A DNA stretch of 64,000 nucleotides from Eurosta solidaginis (taxonomy: Eukaryota; Arthropoda; Insecta; Diptera; Tephritidae). Below the pieces are notes generated by a model, which did not search any database, was not told where the DNA came from, and saw only the letters and a list, made by a program, of their open reading frames with translations. This document shows positions 10,314 to 21,109 of this stretch, piece by piece. Positions within the stretch are counted from its first letter, which is position 1; every line of letters starts with the position of its first letter. Made by a program: the position numbers and the translations under genes. The DNA lies in assembly GCF_040869045.1 (NCBI RefSeq), contig NC_090319.1, forward strand, positions 49,758,779-49,822,778, read 5' to 3'.

Positions 10314-12540
10314 TTTTCTATACTCAGTTGAGCAGAGCTCACAGAGTATATTAAGTTTGATTGGATAACGGTTGGTTGTACATATATAAAGGAATCGAGA
10401 TAGATATAGACTTCCATATATCAAAATAATCAGGATCGAAAAAAAATTTGATTGAGCCATGTCCGTCCGTCCGTCCGTTAACACGATAACTTGAGTAAAT
10501 TTTGAGGTATCTTGATGAAATTTGGTATGTAGGTTCCTGAGCACTCATCTCAGATCGCTATTTAAAATGAACGATATCGGACTATAACCACGCCCACTTT
10601 TTCGATAGCGAAAATTTCGAAAAACCGAAAAAGTGCGATAATTCATTACAAAAGACCGATAAAGCGACGAAACTTGGTAGATGAGTTGAACTGGCACCGC
10701 CCACTTTTAAAAGAAGGCAATTTAAAAATTTTGCAAGCTGTAATTTGGCAGTCGTTGAAGATATCATGATGAAATTTGGCAGGAACGTTACTCTTATTAC
10801 TATATGTACGCTTAATAAAAATTAGCAAAATCGGAGAAGGACCACGCCCACTTTTAAAAAAAAAATTTTTTAAAAGTAAAATTTTAACAAAAAATTTAAT
10901 ATCTTTACAGTATATAAGTAAATTATGTCAAGATTCAACTCCAGTAATGATGTGGTGCAACAAAATACAAAAATAAAAGAAAATTTAAAAATGGGCGTGG
11001 CTCCGCCCTTTTTCATTTAATTTGTCTAGGATACTTTTAACGCCATAAGTCGAACAAAAATTAACCAATCCTTTTGAAATTTGGTAGGGGCATAGATTTT
11101 ATGGCGTTAACTGTTTTCTGTGAAAATGGGCGAAATCGGTTGATGCCACGCCCAGTTTTTATACACAGTCGTCCGTCTGTCCTTCCGCATGGCCGTTAAC
11201 ACGATAACTTGAGCAAAAATCGATATATCTTTACTAAACTCAGTTCACGTACTTATCTGAACTCAATTTATCTTGGTATGAAAAATGAACGACCCCGACT
11301 ATGACCACGCCCACTTTTTCCATATCGAAAATTACGAAAAATGAAAAAAATGCCATAATTCTATACCAAATACGAAAAAAGGGATGAAATATGGTAAGGT
11401 AATTGGATTGTTTTATTGTCGCGAAATATAACTTTAGAAAAAACTTTATAAAATGGTTGTGACACCTACCATATTAAGTAGAAGAAAATGAAAAAGTTCT
11501 GCAGGGCGAAATAAAAAACCCTTAAAATCTTGGCAGGTATTACATATATAAATAAATCTGGGTCACCCTGGTCCACATTTTGGTCGATATCTGAAAAACG
11601 CCTTCACATATACAACTACCACCACTCCCTTTTAAAACTCTCATTAATACCTTTAATTTGATACCCATATCGTACAAACTCATTCTAGAGTCACCCCTGG
11701 TCCACCTTTATGGCGATATTTCGAAAAGGCGAACACCTATAGAACGAAGGCCCACTCCCTTTTAAAAATACTCATTAACACCTTTCATTTGATACCCATA
11801 TCGTACAAACAAAGTCTAGAGTCACCCCTGGTCCAGAAAGGCCCACTCCCTCTTAAAATACTTATTAACTCCTTTCGTTTGATACCCATATTGCACAAAC
11901 GAGTTCTAGGGTCACCCCTGGTCCACCTTTATGGCGATATCTCGAAACGGCGTCCACCTATGGAACTAAGGATTACTCCCTTTTAAAATACTCATTAATA
12001 CCTTTCATTTGATACCCATATCGTACAAACGCATTCTAGAGTCACACCTAGTCCATCTTTAGGGCGATATCTCGAAAAGGCGTCCACCTATAGAACTAAG
12101 GCCCACTCCCTCTTAAAATACTCATTAACTCCTTTCGTTTGATACCCATATTGCACAAACGAATTCTAGAGTCACCCCTGGTCCACCTTTATGGCGATAT
12201 CTCGAAAAGGGGTCCACCTATAGAACTAAGCCCCACGCCCTTTTAAAATAATCATTAACACCTTTCATTTGATACCCATATCGTACAAACGCTTTCTAGA
12301 GTCAACCCTGATCCACCTTTATGGCTATATCCCTAAATGGCGTCCACCTATAGAACTATGGCCCACTCCCTCATAAAATACTCTTTAATGCCTTTCATTT
12401 GATACACATGTCATACAAACACATTCCAGGGTTTCCTTCGGTTCATTTTCCTACATGGTTATTTTCCCTTATGTTGTCACCATAGCTCTCAACTGAGTAT
12501 GTAATGGTCGGTTACACCCGAACTTAACCTTCCTTACTTG
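10314..12540 (+). mobile_element. Full-length HINE (DINE-1/INE-1-like) copy, 2.2 kb
   Basis: The 5' end reads TATACTCAGTTGAGCAGAGCTC from 10319. The 3' end carries GCTCTCAACTGAGTATG, inverted relative to the 5' motif and set about 40 bp inside the terminus. This asymmetric arrangement is typical of Helentron derivatives. A short hairpin candidate GGTTA/TAACC (near 12510-12529) follows, then the end CCTTCCTTACTTG at 12540, closely resembling the INE-1 3' end, followed by T-run flank. Internal landmarks are GTCCGTCCGTCCGTCC near 10460, repeated CCACGCCCAC boxes and a tandem array at 11558-12440. It has no ORF. It sits within the Transib element just inside the left repeat. Confidence 0.8.
11558..12440 (+). 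repeat. 130-bp tandem minisatellite inside HINE
   Basis: About seven head-to-tail units. The recurring phrase CCTTTCATTTGATACCCATA starts near 11650 (variant), 11781, 11871, 12001, 12131, 12261 and 12391. Spacing is 130-131 bp except for one unit shortened to about 90 bp by loss of the middle. Each unit also carries GTCACCCCTGGTCCACC and GGCGATATCTCGAAAAGG. The copy at 62115-63885 has about three units in the opposite orientation. Confidence 0.9.
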
Positions 12541-13171
12541 TTTTTTTTATTTTTTTCCAAAATTTTACTTCATATGCATACATTTGCTTATTTCATATAC
12601 AGTAACTCATGTGAATAAGTGACATAGATCCAAAAAAATTTAAAGGGCTTAAGACTATTACTTTATTGTACTTAAATTGAATGGAATACAAATCTCAATA
12701 CTCAAAAATTCTAAAAATTAGGAAAAAAAATTTTTAATTTTTTATGAAAATTCGTCGAATTTTTTAAATATAATTTAGTTTTTGTTATAGATCGTGACAA
12801 ATTTTCTTATGGGAAATTAGTTAAAATAAATTTGCGAAAGCGAAGATTGTAAGAATTGTCCAAAAAGGGGTGTCTACTTATTTATGTGAGTGACTGTACA
12901 TTTGTACATACATATTTTGTATTTATTTGGGTATTTATCCTGGCACTTCAATTTTTACAGAATTATTTTATAGTACCAGTCAGGAATGTAAAAGTGAATT
13001 ACAATAATAATAATAACAATGTAAATAATTAAATTAATTATGTCAAAATTACTTATTACAAAACCTTAAAAGTAAAGTATCATACAAAGTAGAAAAGACA
13101 ATAGATTTAAATTGAATAAAACCTGATCCAACAAAAAGTTATAGGGTAGGTTATCTTTTATAATTATGTTA

Positions 13172-13872
13172 TTATTCGCTATCATCACTTTCATTGGATG
13201 AGTCACTTATGGAATAGTCATGAACATCAGCAACACTATTGTGAAAGCTTAAAACTACTGGTGTATTTATTGACTCCTCAACATTATCGGGGGACAGTAA
13301 ATTTAAGACTTCTGAAGTCAGACTTTTAAATTTTTTCTTAGGTATCTCCCTAAAACTGTTAACTAAAGGTAACATCGGATCCTACATATTCATAAGATCT
13401 CTATTCGTGGCTTCACGCGACTGCTTTTGTGTGTTATCAGCCCTGAATCGTCTCAAATCTTTGTTACGGGCTTCCTGTGCTTCCTCGGAAAGTTGACCAA
13501 TAGGTAAAATTGCTGATTTTATAATATCAGTACTATGCACTAAGAATTTATGAACTGTAACAGGCATATTAAACCAGGATAGAGATCTATGTATAATTTT
13601 TTAGTCTCGACAGCAAATTTTTAAAATTTTTGGATATTTATATTGTACCCAGATGCTAATGTGCGAAGGAGAGTGTCGAATCTTTTGATGAGCGTTACAT
13701 CCAATCCCGTAATCTCAGCAATAGCCTCAGAATTTTCGAAAAACCTACGAGCAGTGTTGCCGTCATTGGTATTGCCGAAAACTGGTTTTGGTTTATCTTC
13801 ATCAATCCATTGTATGTACCTGTTTTTATGCCTTGGTGACTGGTGCGGTAGGTTGTGGCAGGTTGAAGTCAA
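13172..13872 (-). pseudogene. Transib (RAG1-like) transposase, C-terminal remnant
   Basis: Three adjoining frames on the minus strand make one protein segment of roughly 230 residues. The first (13872 to 13621) has NTNDGNTARRFFEN, aligning with the RAG1 region NGNFARKL, then EITGLDVTLIKRFDT. A stop near 13622 and a frameshift near 13575 follow. The second (13567 to 13382) has MPVTVHKFLVHSTDIIKSA and then GQLSEEAQEARNKDLRRFR. This matches the RAG1 stretch SEGNESGNKLFRRFR, which contains the last catalytic acidic residue of the DDE triad. The third (13375 to 13172) is an acidic, Ser-rich tail ending NESDDSE. No frame carrying the first two catalytic Asp residues is visible. The family call comes from remembered conservation and is not a database search. 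Confidence 0.75.
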
Positions 13873-14040
13873 TGATCTTCGCCTTTTTGCTTTTGGTGTG
13901 ATCTTGTTGACCTTGCGCGTTTATTTTTGTATGTTTTATGGCTACGTGTTTGTTCTCTGTACCAGGGAATTGGTTTTGCCGTTTGTAGATCAGCTTTAAA
14001 GGTTCAAATATCTCGTCGGAGCTGGTAGGTACATACATCC
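13826..14040 (-). pseudogene. Possible N-terminal segment of the Transib transposase
   Basis: An open frame on the minus strand encodes a basic stretch (NKHVAIKHTKINAQGQQD, then KSKKAKIIDF). It runs into, and overlaps in another frame, the C-terminal transposase segment. It may be the protein's N-terminus joined to the C-terminus by an internal deletion. I do not recognise the sequence itself. Confidence 0.3.
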
Positions 14041-14556
14041 TATTGGATATGTAGAGATAACTAAATCTACAAAAAAAAAAAAAATTAAAAATAAATGTCC
14101 AAAGAATTCGCAATGGTTTTTTCTTTCGACTATTAGAGAATACTTGCGACTATAACATATGTAAAATTAAGCCCGGATGTCCGCGGATGTATGTAACTTT
14201 TTTGTTCCTAAATTTAAAAATATAGGGAAAAAATACCTTTTCTTCTTAATAAAGGAATGTTAAATATATTGAAAATACTCTAATTGTGAAAGAATTACTA
14301 TTAAAAAATTTTACTTACCTTCGAGCTTAGAATCCATCAAAAAAATTATGTAAAAGTGTTCACTTAAAAGAAATATGAATCTTAATATTCAACAAGAATT
14401 TAGAAAATTAATCAATGCATTTTACGGCCACTCCTGCCTTCTTACTTCAATTACTCAATATATATGAGCAAAAATATCAGAAAAAAGCAAAAATCCCGTT
14501 ATTTTGTTAGTTTTCTTTCATTTCTCATTACACTTTTCTTGGAATAAGAACTTTGT

Positions 14557-14593
14557 TTTTGTCCAGCTAGCTTGTTCTACACGAAACACTGTT
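14557..14593 (-). repeat. Transib right terminal inverted repeat
   Basis: The reverse complement begins AACAGTGTTTCG and continues identically to the left repeat for 36 bp. The outermost base differs (A for C). It is followed outward by CGTCG. Confidence 0.9.
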
Positions 14594-14598
14594 CGTCG

Positions 14599-17159
14599 GC
14601 GTGGGCGGCGCGCCGGCATACGCCGGTGTTCTTACTTTAAAGAGCTTGATTTTTTCTATTTAAAAAAATAATATTTAAGAAAGGTTTTGTTTGTATGTAT
14701 TTAAGGAAATCAACGTGTTGGCCATTTCGGAAAGATCCTGGGGTTTTGCCTCAAGATCTCGCACACCGTTCAAAAATTTTCAGGAATAGCTCCTTGAGGA
14801 AGGATTGTCCCTCGTTCACCTACTCCAGAGAGACTTAGAATCTAACTCCGGTCTTTGGAATTGGTAATGCTGCGTCTGCCGAAGAGAAATAGATACATAA
14901 AATGGTCACACTTTTGTCTGTATATCTCCTGCAAAGCGTAGTTTCACCTGGGGTTAACTCCTAATAATCGTCGCGAACACAATATCTTTAAATCATTTGT
15001 GGCTGTTTAGCGGCCACGCACAAAGGTGACGTACGGTTGCTATTAATAGTCTATTAATACTCATGACTCTCGTGGCACAGGGCGAATCCAGTTTTTTCGA
15101 GCTACAATCCCCGATGATTAAGAGCTACAATTCTCGATGTGCGAACAGTAGCAATCCCGACCACCAGTCGCTACCATGCCTCCTGACACTCACATCATAT
15201 GCCAGCACAGAAGCTATAGGACTGCGACTTCGAAATCATATGTACCTTCGTCGACGTCAGTTTCCTAGAAACTCTAGGTGTAGCTCCGAAGACTTTCTAA
15301 CGGATGTTTTTGGCGCGCTATGCTGCCGAGCTACACCAGAGAAACACCTTGAAACGTTACGGAGTGACTATTCGGCCAAGGATGCTGCCTTCGAAATCAT
15401 AAGCACTCTAAGTGGAAGTCATTGCATAATGGGTGAAAATCGTATAATCCTCGGCGCATCTACATAATTAAAATTTTACAAAGACTCTGGATAAAATTTT
15501 TTAAATGTAGACTAAAGTTTGCAGACGTTTGTGTTCACAACATTGATTTCAATAGTCTTCATGAAATCAAAACGATATTTTAGAATGAAAGTCGACCGAT
15601 TTTAAGTAGAAAGATGTTAACTGCTGTTTTCCGGCCTTATGATATAACAGCTCATTATGGATGACCGCGTAGCTCCAGTTTTCAGACTAGTTCGACTGTT
15701 CACTACGTTAGGGTAGTAGCACACACGGTCATTAGTTCCACTGTCTTGGGAAAGCTTTTGCTTCACCACTTTGAGTGTTCTTGCGAAGGACAAAGCCTGA
15801 CCTGGTAAATATATGTGCCTACGTATTCACATTTGTAAAAGGAGCCGTAACGTATAGGTGATATTTAAACTTGATTGACGGGCTATAATCAATGTGATTC
15901 ACTCCAAGGTACTAGTTTTGAATAGGACCGCCAACTTTAGGAAATGTCAAAACGGGAGACTTGGGTGTTGAAGGATGAAGTGTGAAAATCAGAATTAACA
16001 TTTCAGACGCTATTATATATAGCTCCGCAAATAAACAACAGATGGTTGAATGTAAAACCAAGTGAATTTTCAAACCCTTCTCATACGTACATAAATTTTC
16101 AACGTAAGTATAAGGTGGGAATCATTCATAGGAGTGTTTAAAACCCTGAATCATTTCGCTTATTCTTTCAGCCAATCGCAATATAAAATTTTTTTTAAAA
16201 ATCGGCACCTTTTTGGGTAATTTGATTTTTTTTAACAACTTGAGGACAATTTGAAAACATGTTCTCCTTGGGCCATTTCATTTGAATTCATTGTTCATTA
16301 TTAATTTTTTGAAAAAAATATGCAAAGTGAGCATATAAATTTATTATATAAATTTTCTTTTAGTGTTTTGTTTTAATTGGGTGATGCGAAGTCCGTGTTA
16401 AGCTGACATCGAAAGCGCCTTTTTTTTTAAATAACTTTTGAACAATTAGAAAGAGTTAAATTTCGCAATTAGTTTCTTATAACTGACAGTGATGCGCATC
16501 CGTTGATACCACTTTCGACCATATCCGCCCAATTTTCGACATGAACAATAAATGGCCTAACCAGTCTCAAACGAGTAGAAAACGTAAGTAACGCGCCGGA
16601 CGCCGCAGCCGCCGCCGCGCCGATATTTTTGACATTCGGCGGCGGCGTGCGAAAAACGACCAAAATCGGGGGCGGTTGAGTATATGCCTAGTTCATAGCC
16701 ATGATCGACGGTGCTTGGTGTCGAATTCTCATTCCCCATATAAAATGCATACCGCGACTACGTTGTTGTTTTTTTTTAACGATAAAATACTACCCGAAGG
16801 TTTGACCTTTAGGTTGGATAAGCTGAATGGCCATAAGGCTGTATTTCCTTGAGGTGTATAGATTAATAGACTAGGCTGATCTAGCAATGTGTATTTCTTG
16901 TAGGAAAAAACTTACCTGCTTTTGATAGAATGGATCGTTATAGCCGAGAAATTTGAAGGCCAAGTAAAATTTTAGGAAGTCTGACACCGCTATAAATAAC
17001 AAAGTTATCAGCATCCCTGATGAAGACGTGAACATGTGGAAACGCGTATGAGGATAAAAAATTTTAATTTTTAAGAATTTTGAATAAAAAATGTGTTTAT
17101 AAAAAAAAACAACAAGGAAGTGTGTTTTCTACACATCTGTGAGTAGTAGTGTAATAGTT
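14599..17159. other. Non-coding stretch with GC-rich islands
   Basis: No gene can be supported. 14599-14630 is CGGCG-rich, next to the Transib right end. A second (CGG)n-type patch is at 16594-16650. A 134-codon open frame at 15063-15467 (plus) is not AT-driven and has no recognised domain, so it is left uncalled. Long A/T runs occur at 16180-16450 and 17090-17110. Confidence 0.45.
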
Positions 17160-17360
17160 GGACTGCAGGTGCAATGGCCGGCACCACGCCCACTTAACTT
17201 GTTTTTTTACCACGGTTGACTTAGATATATCTCGCTTATACCTTTGCTATTTGAATTTTAAAGTTTATTTGTTTCCATTGACATTCCCAATATCTCCTAC
17301 TAATTAGAAGGTTTGTTGACTCTATTATAAAAAGTGGGCGTGGTTATCAATCCATATTTC
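17160..17360. repeat. HINE-type fragment with inverted GTGGGCGTGG boxes
   Basis: CACCACGCCCACTT near 17181 and AAAAGTGGGCGTGGTTAT near 17330 form an imperfect inverted pair about 140 bp apart. The boxes are the ones that recur in the HINE copies. The rest of the segment does not align convincingly with them. Confidence 0.35.
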
Positions 17361-17389
17361 CAAATTTGTCCTGGTTACGGTTTCTCTAG

Positions 17390-18075
17390 TCTACGTCTTT
17401 GTGAGTCCACAGAAGGGCTCTGGGTCATATAATGCTGCTATATCGCCCTGCTTGGCAAGGTAATCTGCCTGTTAATTACGTAAATGTTCTTGATGAGAGG
17501 GACCCCATTCTTAAAAAACCTTCTGCAGCGCACGGGGGCTGGCTGGCTATCTGACATAACGAAGTTACTCCTCGATATTTTGAAGTTTGGCCCATAGATA
17601 CCAGCTCTCGTTTTTGCGTCATAAAACTTCGATCCATCTGTGAACCAGAATTCTGGATTCCCCGTTTCCCAAAAAGTTCTATACACAATGGACACCTCAA
17701 AGTTACGTGAGATTCTGAGCATAGGGTTCATTGCATCACGTGGTTGCAATGTGACATCTTCTACAAAATTTCTTATAGCCTTGTGATGTTTCCCATCTTT
17801 AGCTCAAAATATTTTGAAGACTCCTTCTCTATTAGAATAGGGAAGTGAGGTAGTCCCACGATGGCACTAAGTGCAACACCAGGAGATGTAGTCATCGCAC
17901 CCGTTTTGCCAATACAGTCTGTGCTAGTCTTTGTGAGGTTTTCGGCCATGAAACTAAAGAAGCATAGGTGACTATTGGATTCACAACAGTATTAAATATT
18001 CAGCTACCTCCCTTCCATGTTTTGTCATAGAGTCGAGTGCAGGCGAAGAAAGCTCTTGTGTAAGGGTTTCCCTTT
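17390..18075 (-). pseudogene. RNase H-type non-LTR fragment (family RH-4), minus part
   Basis: On the minus strand the thumb region is readable in pieces (PIVTYASLVSWPK-like near 17960). It is followed by a 103-codon frame (17749 to 17438) with FWFTDGSKFYDAKTRAG, the start of an RNase H domain with its first catalytic Asp. The domain ends early after FVMSDSQPA. Several stops and frameshifts make this a dead copy. Confidence 0.65.
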
Positions 18076-18159
18076 TTTGTTATAATATTCCTTGAAATCC
18101 GTCACTGTGTTTAATTGTTGTTTTAGCCGAAAGCTTTCTTATGTCATTTTCACATTTCC

Positions 18160-18191
18160 TCTGTTCTCAAAAAAAAAAAAAAAAAAAAAAT
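18160..18191 (+). repeat. A-rich run at an RH-4 junction
   Basis: About 22 consecutive A. It lies between the minus-strand RH-4 fragment and the plus-strand RNase H fragment. It could be the poly(A) remnant of an insertion. Confidence 0.35.
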
Positions 18192-18209
18192 TAATAAGAG
18201 TAACTGACT

Positions 18210-18520
18210 CAACTCGACTTTCTGGCTCATGCAGTGTCTTTCAGGCAGAGGTTTCCCTAAATACCATAGAAAGAGCAGCCAGACTGCTCCAGGGTAGTAA
18301 GGTCCAGTTAGCCTTAAAGCCATTGCAATCCAACGTGATAAAGTCGGATATCATGCGGATGTGTTAAACCTCGCTGGCGTCCATACGGCACTTGGGTCCC
18401 AGGCCACAGCGATATTGGAGGGAATGAATTTGTAGATGAGATGGCCAGAAAGGTTTCGAAACGGACATAAGCGTGGCTTACTCCTTACGACCACCACTGA
18501 ATTATCTCCAGAGGTAAATC
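18210..18520 (+). pseudogene. RNase H fragment (family RH-4), plus part
   Basis: Plus-strand traces of an RNase H domain: SCSVFQAEV near 18230, then WVPGHSDIGGNEFVDEMARK near 18395-18450 with its catalytic His/Asp region. They are broken by frameshifts. Together with the oppositely oriented fragment at 17390-18075, this gives two inverted halves carrying different parts of the domain. Confidence 0.6.
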
Positions 18521-18577
18521 AAGGAATATGAGGTTAGTTCAACGGGTTTACTGTGAATCAACCGGGATGATTGGGGT

Positions 18578-18772
18578 GAATCTAGGTGGTGGGAGGGCGG
18601 TAAGGCCTAGAAGGTTTCATGTGGTCATACCAAATCGTTCCCGAGATGGTCGCGCTAGTACCTTTATGGTGCTTGTTACCGGAACGTGCCGGCAAAGGAC
18701 CATTACCTTCGATAACACTCGCCAAGGCCTTCGGGAAGTATCCATGTCGCTACAACAACAAAAACAACAATA
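18578..18772 (+). mobile_element. SINE-like retroposon, 5'-truncated second copy
   Basis: About 195 bp match, in the opposite orientation, the 3' half of the insert at 3113-3520. Shared landmarks are AAATCGTTCCCGAGATGGTCG, CCGGCAAAGGACCAT, GATAACACTC and a CGCTACAACAACAAAAACAA tail near 18750. Being truncated at the 5' end but keeping the 3' tail is typical of retroposition. Confidence 0.75.
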
Positions 18773-18990
18773 TATCAAAGTAATCGGCTCGATAAAAGCA
18801 AAGGAAAAGACCAAAGTAATCAGCTCGATTAAAGGAACGGGTAAAAGTAACCGGATGGATAAAAGTAACCGCATGGCTAAAAGTAACCGGATGGAAAAGC
18901 AACATGCTTAATTAAACTGACCGGCTCGATGAGAATAACCGAATAGATAAAAGATAACCGGGATGATAACATTAACGGGTGGATTAAAGT
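18773..18990 (+). repeat. Degenerate ~18-bp minisatellite
   Basis: About ten imperfect units around the consensus AAAAGTAACCGGATGGAT, best preserved at 18842-18900. It begins directly at the 3' tail of the SINE-like copy. Confidence 0.7.
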
Positions 18991-19957
18991 AAGTAGGGGA
19001 GCACTCGTTTCCTTTTCAGGTTGCAATTGGCGTCAGGTATTTTAAAGAATTTGATTACGTAAAATTTTCAGTTTACTAATATTTGGAAGCTCTGACATAC
19101 ATACATATATGCAGCTATATACAAATGCACTGTGCGGCAACAAAGAACTGTGGATCGTTGCTGCTGTTTTTGATGTTTTTGTTACTGATGCCTCTTCTCC
19201 TGTTTAACATATTCAAGTGCTGATAAGAACATTTTGAAAATCAACAAAAGCAGCAACACATTGCAATCTTCCACACGTACATAGTACATACATACATATG
19301 TATGTGTTTGTATATGATAAATGTAGTTATGTATATATGGAATTGTACATGCTCATCTATATGAATGCGACAATGCATCTACATGTTTCAATTATATCAC
19401 AGACTCCTAAACTGTCTCAATTTATTATATTCTTCATACACGTGTACACATACATACATACGAGTACTTACCTACAATTTACTTTGGCTCTAAAGCTCTA
19501 CAACGAGCATATCCATAATTCAAGCATTTCAACAGTTTCCACTTTTGAATCCCTAGTTGCAAGGGTAGTTGCTGTAGTTGTTGTAGTTATTGTTGTGGTT
19601 GTTATTCGTTGGAACGTGCCAATTACAACCAGCGGTGTATCTGTTTGCAATCCAAAAAATTTCAACATTGCTGCAAGCGGCCATTTAAAACGTCAGCATT
19701 ATTGCCGTTAACCCTATCCCGAACGCACACACATACATAGATACACATGAATACGTTTTTAGCGAGTTCTTATGCCATGCTTATGTAAATACAGGGTGCC
19801 TGATAATATACTATGGTAACATAAGAAAGTGTAAATAATTGTTGCTTACTGCATACTTTAAGGAAACCAATTCAATTGGTATCTTACTCATATTATAAAT
19901 TCGAAATTTTGCGAGTCTTAGATAATCGGGGAGATATAAGCTCAGTTTACGAAAGGA
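18991..19957. other. Non-coding stretch with microsatellites
   Basis: Contains scattered (CATA)n/(TACA)n-type simple repeats near 19095, 19280-19310 and 19440-19465. No gene is supported. Confidence 0.5.
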
Positions 19958-20785
19958 CACAAGGTTAGGTTGGTTTGGACTGGCCGGGCCATGAGGACAT
20001 CACATAGACTGAATGATTCCGTAGTGTTATCAAAAGTTTATTTAACGACCAAACTGAAAAACCCTATCCAAACCAGGGTCTATGTTATAAAATAACTACA
20101 TCGTCTTGGCAAACACCAGAAGCTTTCTGGGACTTAAGCCACTTGCTGCTTCTAGATCTGACAACTGTATCGCTCCTCATAGCTGGAACCTTAGCCTGGC
20201 AAGCGCAAGGCACCAGCACAAAACGTGCTCTATTGTTTCCTCCCCCAACCCGCACCTCCTACATCTGCTATTACTGACCAAGCTTAATTTAGAGGCATGT
20301 GATGCCAGAAGGCAGTGTCCAGTCAGAATACCCGTCATGAGTCTACAGTCCTCTCTTTTTAATGATAGAAGCAACTTTGCTAGTCTAAGGTTGTAGAACT
20401 ACACACAATCTTTGACATTTTACAATCCCCCGCCGGGTCGTTCATGTGCACGTCTGCGATGTTTCGCCCAATCTAATTGAGACATCTACGGAACAAACTT
20501 CAAGGAATGCGCATTTTTTAGCTAGTTCATCGGCTTTTTCTTTCTCATATATTCCCATATGCCCTGGCACCCAATATATCTATGCTTTTCCCGTCCCGGT
20601 TCTTTCCAGGCATTGCTTACACTCTTACACACTTTTAAAAGCTGTGTGCGAGATTGTTGACTTAATTGCTGCCTGGCTGTCAATATAAAAGTTAACACGG
20701 CTGTAGCTTAAGCTATTCTCTTCCAGTGGTCTACTGCTTTGGTTACGGCTAATACTTCCCCTGGAAAACGCTACAGTAATCTGTC
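19958..20785 (-). pseudogene. RH-1 non-LTR 3' fragment
   Basis: On the minus strand it contains parts of the RNase H domain (remnants near 20650-20785), then the spacer and the Cys/His tail CRRCGLGEETIEHVLCWC near 20250. The 3' UTR ends near 19960 in CCTAACCT-type sequence. It closely parallels the copy at 2497-4165 but lacks the SINE-like insert, giving the empty target CGGCTTTTT at 20531-20539. Frameshifts are frequent. Confidence 0.8.
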
Positions 20786-21109
20786 AGGACACAAAGTATC
20801 ACAATATTTCGTTGTTTCAAAATGTTTTTGGGATATCAATAGGAACCCAGATAGTTCCAAAAACTGTATAAGCAATATGGGTATCAAGGGAAAGGGCTAA
20901 GAGGTCTGCAGCAAGTTAAGACTTTTACTTGGATATCTCAAAATACGCTTCGAAATTGTTTCAGAACAGTTCACGAATAATTCTGCGACTACTTCGAATT
21001 AATTTCGAACCAATTTCGCAATTGTTTTTCAGATCGTTTCAGGACTATTTCGGAGGGATTTGAATAGAGAGAGGTTAAGGTAAAGGCATAGATAGTGAAA
21101 GTGATCGAG
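20786..21109. other. Non-coding stretch
   Basis: No gene. 20950-21060 is a cryptic repeat of TTCGAA/TTTCAG-like words. 21065-21125 is a purine-rich (GATAGAG) run leading into the R1-type fragment. Confidence 0.4.

Larger units (their letters stand above)
10200..14598 (-). mobile_element. Transib-like DNA transposon with RSS-like termini and CGNCG target duplication
   Basis: The element proper is 10205-14593. The left end starts CACAGTG at 10205. The right end, read inward on the minus strand, starts AACAGTG, one terminal base changed. The terminal inverted repeats match over 37 bp with that single difference. The flanking 5 bp are CGGCG (10200-10204) and CGTCG (14594-14598), fitting the known Transib target preference CGNCG. 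Inside, on the minus strand, is a damaged transposase C-terminus resembling Transib/RAG1 proteins. A 2.2-kb HINE copy has inserted at 10314-12540. Without it the element is about 2.2 kb, shorter than autonomous Transibs (about 3 kb), so part of the transposase gene is missing. The assignment rests on ends, duplication and protein together. Confidence 0.85.

Noticed and set aside
11540..12440. CRISPR-like regularly spaced array
   Set aside because: The units are contiguous 130-bp tandem repeats in a eukaryotic transposon with no unique spacers.
19298..19711. 137-codon plus-strand frame
   Set aside because: Rich in Tyr/Val/Thr from CATA and GTT microsatellites; no domain.
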